Below are positions 54,913-64,000 of a stretch of DNA of 64,000 nucleotides, piece after piece. A program made the position numbers and the translations under genes. Within the stretch, counting starts at the first letter, position 1. The number at the start of each line of letters is the position of its first letter. The notes beneath the pieces are model-generated. The model was not told where the DNA came from and ran no database searches. It worked only from the letters and a program-made list of their open reading frames with translations. The stretch is taken from positions 310,001-374,000 of the forward strand of contig CP087220.1 in assembly GCA_020912385.1 (NCBI GenBank), read 5' to 3'. Origin of the DNA: Neofusicoccum parvum. Taxonomy: Eukaryota; Ascomycota; Dothideomycetes; Botryosphaeriales; Botryosphaeriaceae.

Positions 54913-56546
54913 CTACGCCAGGTCCTTCTCCTTCTCCAGGTCGCTCTCGTGCTCGACGCCGCCCTTCTTCTCGATCGCGAACTCCTGCGGCATGGCGATG
55001 GGCCGCTTCTTGGCGAACCGCACCGTCGCGAGCACGCTCGGGCTCTCGCGGAACATGAGGTCCAGCTCCTCGAGGTTGCGGCCCATGGTCTCGGGGTAGA
55101 AGAAGTAGACGGTGATGGGGATGCAGGCGCCGATGACGGCGTAGACGATGTAGTACCTCCAGGCGATGTTGGCGAGGGCGACGGGCGTGACCATGACGAC
55201 GACGAAGTTCCTGTTGTGGGGAGAAGTGTTAGCAAGAGTCTTGGGGGATGGTGGGGCTATGAGGGGACTAACCAGAGCCAGTGGTTGGCGGTGGAGATGG
55301 AGGACATGGCGACACGGAGGCGGATGGGCGCGACCTCGGTGCAGTAGAGGAAGTTGGCGCCCAGGAAACCGATGGGGACGAAGAAGTTGAAGAGGTAGAT
55401 GAAGCAGCCAGCGGCGACCTGGGCGGCGTGGTTCTCCTTGCCGAACGAGGTGGTGATGGCGAGAGCGACCATGCAGGCCGACATGCCGCAACCGCTGAAC
55501 ATGAAGACGGCACGACGGCCGAAGCGGTCGATGGTGAAGAAGGCAACGAAGGAGGACAGGAACTTCCAGGTAAGAGCACCGCCGGAGAGAACGCGGGAGA
55601 GCTCGGGGCTCATGCCGAGGTTCTGCTGGAAGAGAATGCTGGTGTAGACGGAGATAAGGTTGGACCCGCTCATCTGCTGGTAGAACTGCAGCAAGATGCA
55701 GAGACCGAAGCGGTAGAGAAGCTTGTCCTCGCCCATCTTGAGCATGTCCTTCAGCGACGCGCCGGAATTGGCGGTCTCCTCGAGCGAGAGCTCAATGCCA
55801 GCCAGCTCGGCCTGAACCTCCATGCTGTCCTCATCGTAGCCTCTGAACATGGCAATGTTGGTGCGGGCCTCGTCGACGCGAGCTCTGCGAACGAGCCATC
55901 TGGGCGATTCGGGGAACAGGTAGACGGAGCCCATCAGGACGAGAGAGAAGATGATGGGAATGGCAAGCGGCGGGCGCCAGGTAACGGGGCCTTCGGGAAG
56001 CTCGAAGAAACCGAGGTCAATCCACGACTCGAGGACGTAACCGACGCAGATGAAGAGACCGTCGAGGACGACGTGCTGGCCTCTGTTCTTCGCACCGGAC
56101 GTCTCGCTCTGCCAAACCGGCACGGTGGCACTGAGCATGCCAACACCGGCACCGATGATGATACGGCCGACGATGAAGTGAGCGAGAGAGAAGGCAGAGC
56201 ACTCCAACACCTCGCCAATGAGCGTGCAGATGGCGCCGGCAAAGACGACGGCACGGCGGCCAAACTTCTCACCGGTGTAGGAGCATGACAGGGAGCCGAA
56301 CAGAGCACCAATGACGAAGGTGGCCACAACCAAGCCCTGGATGGTGGAGTTGTAGCTCTTCTGGGCGCCCTCGGTGTTGGTGGTGTCGATTTCCGGGAAG
56401 GTCTTGTTCCAGTCCTCCTCAGTGAGGAGGCCGCCGATGCCGGCCTGGTTGTAGCCGAACAGGATGAAGGAGGGGGCAACGATCAGGGCAAGCTGGAGCC
56501 TCTCGAGGGCGTGGCCGGACAGGCCGAAAACACCCGTGACAGCCAT
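54913..56546 (-). CDS. Sugar-porter family MFS transporter
   Basis: Two exons on the minus strand (56546-55273, 55210-54913; intron of 62 bp, phase 2) give 523 aa. Sugar-porter signatures are present: the loop 2-3 motif SCSYTGEKFGRRAVVFAGA, GRIIIGAGVGMLSATVPVWQ, FPESPRWLVRRARVDEA after segment 6, LLQFYQQMSGSNLISVYTSI in segment 7 (QQxxG), and FTIDRFGRRAVFMFSG between segments 8 and 9. The C-terminal loop has FYPETMGRNLEELDLMFRES. The C-tail is acidic and basic (EHESDLEKEKDLA). It should carry a hexose, pentose or related polyol through the plasma membrane by proton symport. Codon use is strongly biased to C/G-ending codons, typical of a highly expressed gene. Confidence 0.92.
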
Positions 56547-59500
56547 TGTGGACGCGGGGAGGGAATTGGGCAGGAGGGACGAGTGGCAGCGCAGGCAGGG
56601 CGTTTCGGGCGCCGCGCGAGGACGTCTTTATAGCATCGTGACGGCGGGCAAAAAGCGAGCTCAACGCTTTGGGCCCACAGTCTGGGGGTGCCGAGTGACG
56701 GCGGTGCACCACGGGCCTCGCGGGAGGATGGCCGGCTCGCCAGCGCTATCTGGGATGACAGAGCAGCGGCGGGCTCCTGCCTGGCGGCGAGGTCGAACCC
56801 ATGTCTGGATCCGTCGAGGTCGGCAGGGCCGGTCGCTTTTCGGGGCAGGGTGGTGGCCGGGGGCTGTCATGTACGGGAAATCAGCTGGGCGCTGCACGCA
56901 ATTGGATCCGCTCGTGGAGCGAGAAAATCGGGCCGGGCCCAGCGGCGCGCGCCAAGCTTGGTCAAGCCCGTTAAGCTCGCGACGATTGCGGACAAGCCTC
57001 TGCAGCGCGCCAACGGCTGGGCCATCATTATTAATAACCCCCCGAAACACCACCAATGCCGCCGCTGTCGTCTCCGCCGCCGCGGTGCCCGGCAGCCCGG
57101 CGGGCGCGTAAGTACGAGTTCATCCACCGCAGCGCGACGTCCAGCGGGCAGCGTCAAGGCCCGCGCTGCAGCGTCCAGGGCGCCCGGGGCGCGATGCGAG
57201 GCTCCGCGCGGACGGAGTGCCCCGAAACGACCAACCGGGCCCTGGTGAGTAACAGCAAGACGTCAAAGGCGTCGGCCAAGCTGGAAGTTCCCAGCGGCCT
57301 GTGTCGTGTGCGCGGCACTTGCGCGCCGGAAGCGTGGATGACACGGTGTCGGCGCGCTGGGGCACCCATATTAACGGCGTTCGGACCGGGTTTCATTGGC
57401 CGCCCTGACAGCGTTGCATTCCCTGATCTCTGAAGATGTCCCGTGGGGGTTGAATCTCCGGGCCTAGCGCGCTCCACCGGGCGTCGAGTGCGGCGCTGGA
57501 GGCTGCTGTCTGTGCCTGCGCTCCCCGGCCGGCGACGAAAACGCGACGAAAACAATCCGGAGATGCGAGGGGTGTCCCACGGGGTAGCGTGCGGAGGAGA
57601 GACAGCGGAGGAGCGATTCGAGGGGAAATCGTGGAGCGACGGGCGCAGGAGGTTGGCAGCCGCCCAACCTGGCCCAACTCGCGCCGCGTCGATGCTGAGC
57701 ACCGGCAGCGCCGCCGATGCCAGCGGCCAGCGGAGCCCGGCGCCGCCCACGCAGCCGCCTCGGGGCCGCGCAGGCGGTCGGCCGACTCAGGCCCACGACT
57801 CGCGGTGTGTCTGGCTCTGGCCCCTCCCGCCCCGAGCGTTCTCACGCCGCATCGGCCCAAGTCACGGGAGCCCGTCGGCTTCACCAGCGTCCAGCACAAC
57901 GTCACTGCGTCGCCCAGCACGCCCCTCCACGCCCCTCCGCCGCCTCAGCCGCGCGCTCGCAGCCCGCCAACCCTGCATCGTGAACCTTTTCCACGCTTGG
58001 CGGTCAGCCGTGCAGTGCGCCTCCCGCCTCTGCATGGCACGAGCTCTTCCCACGCGTCGGCTGGCCTCGTCTCTGCCGACGCCTGCACGATGCATTTGCC
58101 TCCTCCAGGTGGAACCGGCACCAGCACCCTTGGTCGGCGCTACGCATTGCCGTTTCGCTCTGCCGCCAAACGGCGAGCTTGACTGGGTGCCTGGTTGGCG
58201 GGAGCGACCGACCCAGCGTCTGCCCTTCCTGCACGCCTGAGCCGCGTGGGCCTAAACACGCATGCTGTACGGTGTACGAGAGACATCGATGTGTCCGTCC
58301 GGGCAACAGGTGCAGCAAGACAGTACCCGGCCAGGCTGCTTGCTGTCGAATGCTGCGAAGCCCAGCAGAATTATGCGCCTCCCGACAGTTCCCGCACCAC
58401 ACACAGCATGAATTCCGGTCGTTCTTGCGTCTTCTAGAAGTAAGCAGTGCAGCTCGACTGCAGCCGCTGCAGCGGGTCTGCCGGCCGATGGGCCTGGTGG
58501 GCTCCAAGATAATGCTTGTTATGCACTCACTGCGGGCCCGTCTCCATCTACATGAGCCATCTTACGACGCGGTGAACGCGCCGTCGAATGGGGACCCGGT
58601 CATTCCAAATCGCGCTGCTGGCCCTCCCGACGCTTTCCTGTTGCAGCATCGAGCTCGAGTGGCGTCGTCAGCTCGTCCTCGCCTACGTGCAAAATGCTCG
58701 CAACGACGCTTCCGGCATGTGAAGTCGAGATAAGCGATGCCCAGCGCCTTCGACGCCCGCCTAAGCTGTGGCTGTCTCCTGGGCGCTGCGTTCCTGACCG
58801 GCTGAATAGGTGAGCGACACAACTCCCACGGCCCGCTCCCGCAGCCAACCGCGACGCCTCTGATCTCTGAGCTGGCAAGGGTGCCATCCTCGCAACTGAC
58901 TCACCAGTTGACCGCTTCGCCTGCGACCCTGGACCGGTGTCTCTCAAAAGATGGGCGAAGAGCAGCACGTCTCCCACATTCTTCCCTGCGAGGCGCGACT
59001 TGCCGCCACCTGTCGTCGATTGCCCAATGCTGTACCTCCAACGCCGGCGGAACGACCAATGCGGCAGTCCGGCGGCCCTTCCACCACACACATGACTTGC
59101 AAACGAACCGCCCAGCAACGCCTCTTCCTCTTGGCCAACTTGGCATAAGATAATGGCCGTCGCCATCAATTTCCTCTCACATCAGACGGCAAGCAACAGA
59201 TCCTTCATACCCACGCGTTGACGTACGTTTCAGTCAAGTCACCACCATGCCCTGCCAGCCAAGCAGCGGCTCGGTCGCCTCTTCCAGGTTATCCCCGCAG
59301 TCTCCGCGTCACCGACGGCCGAGCGCCATGCTATCTCCGCGAGACCAAGACTTCGCCCCCGACGAAGAACGTTCGAAGGACCCCTTCGAAGAAAAAAATC
59401 TCGCGCACCTGAACCCACAACCAAGAAACCGCCCCTATCTGCTCTCTTCCCCGCCACTGGTTGGGATGTGGAGAACCCATGGGGTGCGTACGTAAAGAGC

Positions 59501-60569
59501 GACACGCGCCGTACGGATCATGCCACCTCGACGGAGGACAGAGCGACAAAGCGCGGGGGAACATGCCAGCCAAGACAATCTCGACGTGGCGGCTCTCGTG
59601 AGAATTTCTCTTCGTTGCCTCTTGGCGGTCTCCCTTCGCCGCACTCTGCAATCACCGGCGCGAAACGGGAATCGATTGCCTTTACTTCGGCCTCGGTCCC
59701 GCTACCCGAAGCCCTTAGCACCCCTGCCCGGCACGAGAGAAAAGAAAAGAAAAAAAGCACACGGGCGTGCGCGCGCACACACACAGAATTCTCCGTCCGT
59801 GGGCGGGTTCGAAAAGGGACGAGAGGTCAGGACTCGGCAGGGCGGGAACACGCGTTTCGGTGACGGAGATGCCTCTGTGCGGATCATCATATCGTGTCCT
59901 CCGCAGATCATAATGTATGTACGGGGTAGGGCGGACGCGCCGCGCGCGCGAGGCTGCGAAGGCGCACGCGACCAGCACACACTGACCTGAACCAGATGGA
60001 GGGGGGGAAAAAACAGGGCATGAGGGCGTTTTTTTTTTTAATTCTCCGAGAGATGTGCCAGGAAAACCCACACGAGGCTGCATATGCGCACACGCTTCGG
60101 GAAGGGAACGGCGGACATGCGCTGCGAGGCCACGCGCACCGCTCGCATCGCACCGACGACCCGGGTCCCTGGTGCGTCGACCCTCCGTCGTCGTCTCAAC
60201 CGTTGAACCAGGCCGGCCAGGCGTCGGACGAGCAGAAAAGCCCACCGCGTCCAGCGCGCCATCGTGCAGATGTCACGTCGTCGCCGTCGTCGCCCCCCGC
60301 CGTCGTCGATGCGGACGGCGATCTCGGCTTTCCGAGCTAGCCGCGGCGGCCGTCCGGGCCTCGTTCGTCGATGGCGCTGCGGCAGCGGCGGGCTTGGTGT
60401 TGGTGAGTCACTGCCGCAGCGGCGCCCGCCATCTCCACTGTTTACGGTGTGGCGCGTCGCGAGACATGAGGTCGCGCACGTCCGCACGTCTGGTCCTGCG
60501 CAGAACTTCCTCGTCCGGTGCTGCGGTGGGGTCGCGGGTGAATTGGAGTGCTGAGGCAAGCTCATGCGC

Positions 60570-60628
60570 GGGTGAAGCGCTCGTCCGGATGGTTGTCGAA
60601 GCCGTCCGGATGGAGGCTTCGGCTGCCC
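60570..60628. mobile_element. GC-rich MITE relative, copy 4
   Basis: Left end GGGTGAAGCGCTCGTCCGGA and right end TGGAGGCTTCGGCTGCCC; reverse-complemented, the right end is GGGCAGCCGAAGCCTCCATC, matching the family terminus. The element is about 59 bp and more GC-rich than copies 1-3. Confidence 0.55.
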
Positions 60629-60713
60629 GGGCAGGTGTGTTGCTTGCTGGACGGCCTCTGTCGGCCGGAGCACCTCGCTCTATGAGACCGCGTCTTTCGC
60701 GGTCCATCGTGCT

Positions 60714-60802
60714 GTGGGGAGCTGAAGCAGTTAGTCGTCCGGACGGCGTTGTTGCGGGCTCGATGGTGCGTTTGCGGCTGGATGGAGGCTTCTGCTCCCC
60801 AC
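60714..60802. mobile_element. GC-rich MITE relative, copy 5
   Basis: An 89-bp element with termini GTGGGGAGCTGAAGCAG on the left and GGCTTCTGCTCCCCAC on the right, i.e. inverted repeats of about 16 bp with one or two mismatches. GTCCGGACGG near the left end and GGATGG near the right match the subterminal motif of the other copies. Confidence 0.6.
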
Positions 60803-60958
60803 GGCTGTGATGGTCACTCTATAGCATGTGTCACGGTTGCATGAAATGAATTATGATGGTGCATGAAGTGTGTGCATTCGCAGTGCAAACGGTGTCTATT
60901 AAGTCCCTCTGCGTGTAAAAGCCCTTGAATCCATCCCGTATTCGCCGTCGCTGATGCA

Positions 60959-61440
60959 TGTCGTAAACCCGTCGTGTGATGCCTGCCGTAAACGCAAAGT
61001 AAAAGAAGAGGAAAAGCCGTCGGTAGAAGCACTGGGAGTGTCGCTCGTCGTGCTGGTGCAATGTCGCTGATGCCGTGAGGGCAGAAGGAATTGGAAAGCA
61101 AAAGCCATGGGTGAGTGTTGCGGGTGTCTCTCGTCGTGTTCATGTCGTTCATGCCGTAAAGAAAAGGAAGAAAAGCTGCTGAAAGAAGAAAAAGCCGCTC
61201 AGAAGGGAAAAAGCCAGGGTATCGAGCGCCGTGTGTAATGCCGCTGGGACGAGGAAGCCGGTTGCAGATGGCTGAATGGAGACGCCGTAGGGAAGCAAAG
61301 AGGAAGAGCCAGTGAAGAGAGAAAGCCAAGTGTCGGTCGTCGCGTGCAAAGCCGTAAGGAAAACATGCCGAAAGTGAGAGGCGCAGCGCTGAAAGGTGAA
61401 GAGAGTCGAGGTGGGTTGTCGGGGTGAGAGGATCCGATCG
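60959..61440. repeat. Degenerate tandem repeat of about 80-112 bp
   Basis: Five units start near 60959, 61038, 61124, 61218 and 61330. Each has a core GTGTCGSTCGTCGTG followed after 10-15 bp by ATGCCGTRA, then a purine-rich part ending AAAAAGCC. Units 2 and 3 (GTGTCGCTCGTCGTGCTG and GTGTCTCTCGTCGTGTTC) are clearest. It is not coding in any convincing way, although the minus strand stays open across it. Confidence 0.6.
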
Positions 61441-61511
61441 TCGTAAAGCGGCGGGCTGTAGCCATGAAAGGCCGTCATAGCCCGCCTCGTCGGCTTGAGA
61501 GCATGGCGCTC

Positions 61512-62588
61512 TCAAGCCCTCCGAACCGTGATACCTCTGCTTGCAGTCCTCCTCATGAACGCCTCCTCAGCTTCGGTCTTCGGCGAGTTCTGCTGGTTGA
61601 CGCTCGACGCTGTGGTGATGAGTTCCACCTCCACAGCCGCCACGTCATTCATGCCCGTCACTGCTGGACTAGTCTGTTGTCATTGGTACGTTCCTTGCCA
61701 GGGGGAGAGAAGGAGAGACACTTACACAGCCGTAGAGGTTACGGCCCCCTCGGGCGCGCCACTCCCGGTACATCTCCCGGCGCTGTTCGGGCGGGGCCAC
61801 GAACCAGCCCTGGGAGAATTCGAAGCGGCCGGGAGTGGTGAAGCGCCCGAGGGGCTCGGCCGGCTGCTGCTGCTGCTGCTGCTGCTGCTGGGTGGTGGCG
61901 GGCAGCACACGCGTGTCGAAGTGAGGCACGAAGGCCTCCTGCTGCTGGTGCTGCTGCTGCTGGTGCGGAGGCAGCGGCGGCGACGAGGAGGGCGCCCACG
62001 GGACGGCCGACGGGTTGAGCGGCGTGCCGGCGCCGCCAACCTCTCTGCCACCAGCCTCACCCTCACTCGCCGAGCTTAGGCTCGCGAAGTGAGGGGAGGA
62101 GACCAGTGACGTCGAGGCCGACGGCACCGGCGAGCGGACGATGTGGGCGTCCAGAGGACCCCCTGCGATGGTTAGTCAGCACCAGTTGACAGAAGAAGTG
62201 CAGAAGATCTGAATGTGATACACAGATGCTGTTCAGGTACTTACACGACTCGGTCTGCACCAGACCGGGGGGAGGAGGCGGGCCGGCGGGAGCTGCAGCG
62301 GGGGCCGGGGCAACGACTGGATCGGTTAAGTCAGCATCAAAACTGACCAAGAGGGCCTGTGGTGTAGGATCAGGACTTACACTCGACGAGGCCGTTCCTC
62401 GTCGGCATCAAGGCCCTCGGCACACCGGGGCTCAGGGTGAACGTGACGCGGAAACCCGCGTCCGCCCACTCCTGAGCCACCGGCGGCACGATGACCGCCG
62501 AAACAGGCAGCGTGATTTCCATGGGCTCTTGGCCCCTGGAAGAGGAGGAGGGGGAGGTGGAGGCGGCGGCGCCGCGAGGAGAGGACAT
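61512..62588 (-). CDS. Hypothetical glutamine-rich protein
   Basis: Four exons on the minus strand (62588-62381, 62316-62245, 62162-61726, 61673-61512) join in phase to give 292 aa. The N-terminal part (MEITLPVSAVIVPPVAQEWA, DAGFRVTFTLSPGVPRALMP) looks like a folded beta-rich segment. The middle is Ser/Pro-rich with two Gln tracts (eight CAG codons at 61861-61893). Then comes a conserved-looking block (GRFEFSQGWFVAPPEQRREM, YREWRARGGRNLYG) and a short tail. I do not recognise the family. GTAAGT donors are seen at three introns (GTAAGT or GTAAGTAC), which supports the model. A nuclear regulator is possible but only by analogy with Q-rich proteins. Confidence 0.68.
61861..61893. repeat. CTG/CAG triplet tract
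   Basis: Ten or so consecutive CTG triplets on the plus strand (CAG on the coding strand) encode polyglutamine in the gene at 61512. Length is likely variable between strains. Confidence 0.9.
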
Positions 62589-63570
62589 CGTGGCAGCGGC
62601 AGCGGCGGTGCGGCGACGGCGACGATGGTGGTGTGGAGAGGAAAGGAAAGGAAGAGGAGGACGAGGAGGAGGTTGTTTTGAAGGGTCGGCGGCCCGTGGA
62701 AGAATCCAGAACACGTGCTTCAGAGAAGTGACCGTTCTGGTAGGCGCTGGTTAGGCAGCGAGCTTATGGGGAGTTCGAGAGTTCGCGTCCTTCGGGTTGC
62801 TTCTGCTACCTTTTCCATAGCTGAATTGTTCTTTTGAGCCTTCCGCATTCGGATAGATATATAGGAACGCTTCTGCTTCATCATTTTGTCCCGTTCAAGG
62901 ACTGGGAACCCCGACAATCGTTGTATGAAGTCCAAAGGGAGGTGTGAGCTTTGAGCTATCTAGACGAGGCGGGGCCGTCTTGTTCGCCGCGCTGAAGTGA
63001 GCCGGAGTTTTTTAAGTCTATATACCGATAAATATGACTATGAGAAGCCATTTGTGTAGGCGTCGTTGGTGTAGGTTATCCCATACAATGAGTATGATAA
63101 AGTGACGAAGACATGGCTGGGGGGAAGATCGATAGTGGAGCTACAGTGAGTCCACAAGAAAATCAACTCATCATTGATCTACCATAACCTCAAAGAAATC
63201 AACGGTTCGAGTGTGCTGATCACGATGATATGAAGACTGTTTAATTGTTTCAAGCATCTACGGTGGTTGGGATGAAGCGTAGCGGTCTACCTTCGTTATC
63301 TCGACACAACACAACCTGATTCGATGGATGGAGTTGCTTATAAACCCTTTCTCATTAAACATTAAAGGTCATAGAGGTTGATTATCCTCATGGCCAAGTA
63401 TTTATTCCTGTTGTGATTCCCATAACTCGAAGTGATGTCGAGCATCTATCGCCGTTTAGTAGCCGACGTCACGCCCATCCCGCAACACCAAACACGAGAG
63501 AACCCCGCAGCCCAAATCAGGCGAAACCAGAAAGCCTGTCTAGAATTGCAACCAACCTCCGCTCATACCA
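62589..63570. other. Intergenic region
   Basis: About 980 bp: promoter of the Q-rich gene on the left, then AT-rich DNA (62990-63420) and the 3' flank of the partial gene. No gene or repeat recognised. Confidence 0.5.
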
Positions 63571-64000
63571 TCAGCCCTTCGGAGAAGGCAGCTCCTCCAC
63601 CCACTTCTGCACAAGCTCGCTTCCTCCCGCAACAGTAACCTCGCTCTCCTCTCCCTCCTCCTTGCGCGCCATCTTCACAATCGTTCCCTCCGTCTCAGTA
63701 CTGCTCTTGCGCTTCTTCCCACCCACACCCATGAACGGCGCCAAATCCACCAACGCCTCCCCCAACCCCCCAAAGAAATACTCCCCCGGAAAATCCGGCA
63801 TCTCACCCACCACCGACGAGCTCGCCGTCCTCCTCCTCTGCATCTCCTCCGCCCATCGAGCCACAGCAACCCGATCCCCACCATCCCCCTCGCCCTCAGC
63901 ATCAAGCATCCGCCCACCCAACGCCACAGCCGGCGCGCTCCGCCTCGCGCGCTTCGACGGCGAGTCCTCCTCCCAACCCTCCTCCTCCCCATCCTCACCG
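63571..64000 (-). CDS. C-terminal part of an acidic, probably nuclear protein (truncated by the window)
   Basis: The minus-strand frame is open from the right window edge to a TGA at 63571, giving at least 142 aa. It begins GEDGEEEGWEEDSPSKRARR, with a basic KRARR motif that could be a nuclear localisation signal after an acidic run. Further on it has VARWAEEMQRRRTASSSVVG, a Gly/Phe segment (GEYFFGGLGEALVDLAPFMG) and a GGKKRKSS motif, and ends VQKWVEELPSPKG. The start lies beyond the window. No family is recognised. Confidence 0.6.
   Translation of the reverse strand, partial: GEDGEEEGWEEDSPSKRARRSAPAVALGGRMLDAEGEGDGGDRVAVARWAEEMQRRRTASSSVVGEMPDFPGEYFFGGLGEALVDLAPFMGVGGKKRKSSTETEGTIVKMARKEEGEESEVTVAGGSELVQKWVEELPSPKG

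Larger units (their letters stand above)
56547..61511. other. Long GC-rich region without a credible gene
   Basis: Almost 5 kb between two minus-strand genes, the largest gap in the window. Many open frames exist on both strands from 56600 to 60300 because stop codons are rare in GC-rich DNA; none shows a signal peptide, domain or splice-consistent structure. Two MITE relatives (60570-60628, 60714-60802) and a degenerate tandem repeat (60959-61440) sit at its right end. It may hold a long promoter or a non-coding RNA for the sugar porter. Confidence 0.5.

Noticed and set aside
55281..56288. 335-aa frame antisense to the sugar porter
   Set aside because: Arises from GC-biased third positions of the transporter; composition is Glu/Asp/Gly-rich without motifs.
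57443..58240. 265-aa and neighbouring frames in the GC-rich gap
   Set aside because: Frames on both strands and all phases are equally open; no domain, signal or intron pattern supports any of them.
60814..61515. 233-aa open frame on the minus strand
   Set aside because: It runs through the degenerate tandem repeat, has no domain or start context, and its openness is explained by the repeats lacking stops.
1..64000. CRISPR arrays, operons, bacterial ribosome-binding sites
   Set aside because: The window is eukaryotic (introns, fungal families); no regularly spaced repeats of CRISPR type were seen.

Overview
This window is nuclear DNA from a filamentous ascomycete (Pezizomycotina; Dothideomycetes is my guess, not shown). 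The evidence is short GT...AG introns of about 48-90 bp, a CFEM protein, a fungal NACHT/STAND receptor, 2EXR proteins, an ascomycete-type laccase and gene-dense but non-operonic organisation. Gene models were rebuilt by joining reading frames at splice sites whose phases agree. Exon limits are therefore predictions, and names rest on motif recognition without database searches.

Left part (1-10 kb): mitochondrial processing peptidase alpha and ribosomal protein eL33 (housekeeping), a 147-bp palindromic MITE, a large GPI-anchored repeat-rich wall protein, an F-box-like gene with a one-base frame break in a C tract, and a small CFEM protein. 11.8-20 kb: a protein with a STAND-type N-terminus, an 18-bp minisatellite-coded linker and a RhoGEF-PH C-terminus faces a five-exon NACHT receptor. 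A berberine-bridge-type FAD oxidase follows. 21.5-31.5 kb: EFL1 ribosome-maturation GTPase, divergent from a double-PH protein that carries a MITE in its second intron, then a small cysteine-rich protein and a von Willebrand A protein whose start lies in a 6-nt exon.

Middle (33-46.6 kb): a small secreted peptide precursor, a frame-broken 2EXR gene, a laccase, a DIT1/PvcA-type isocyanide synthase, a monocarboxylate-type MFS transporter, a metallophosphoesterase and a kinase. Laccase, isocyanide synthase and transporter lie side by side and could form a small specialised-metabolite locus. 47.7-54.2 kb is accessory: two intact 2EXR paralogues and one decayed copy, two overlapping small membrane ORFs, and a second STAND-N-terminal protein without a recognisable effector.

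Right part (54.9-64 kb): a sugar-porter MFS gene, then about 5 kb of GC-rich DNA without a credible gene that holds two GC-rich MITE relatives and a degenerate ~90-bp tandem repeat. A four-exon glutamine-rich protein and the 3' end of an acidic protein cut by the window edge follow. The same short MITE family (terminal motif GGGCAGYTGAAGCATTC) recurs at seven places and is the main repeat element.
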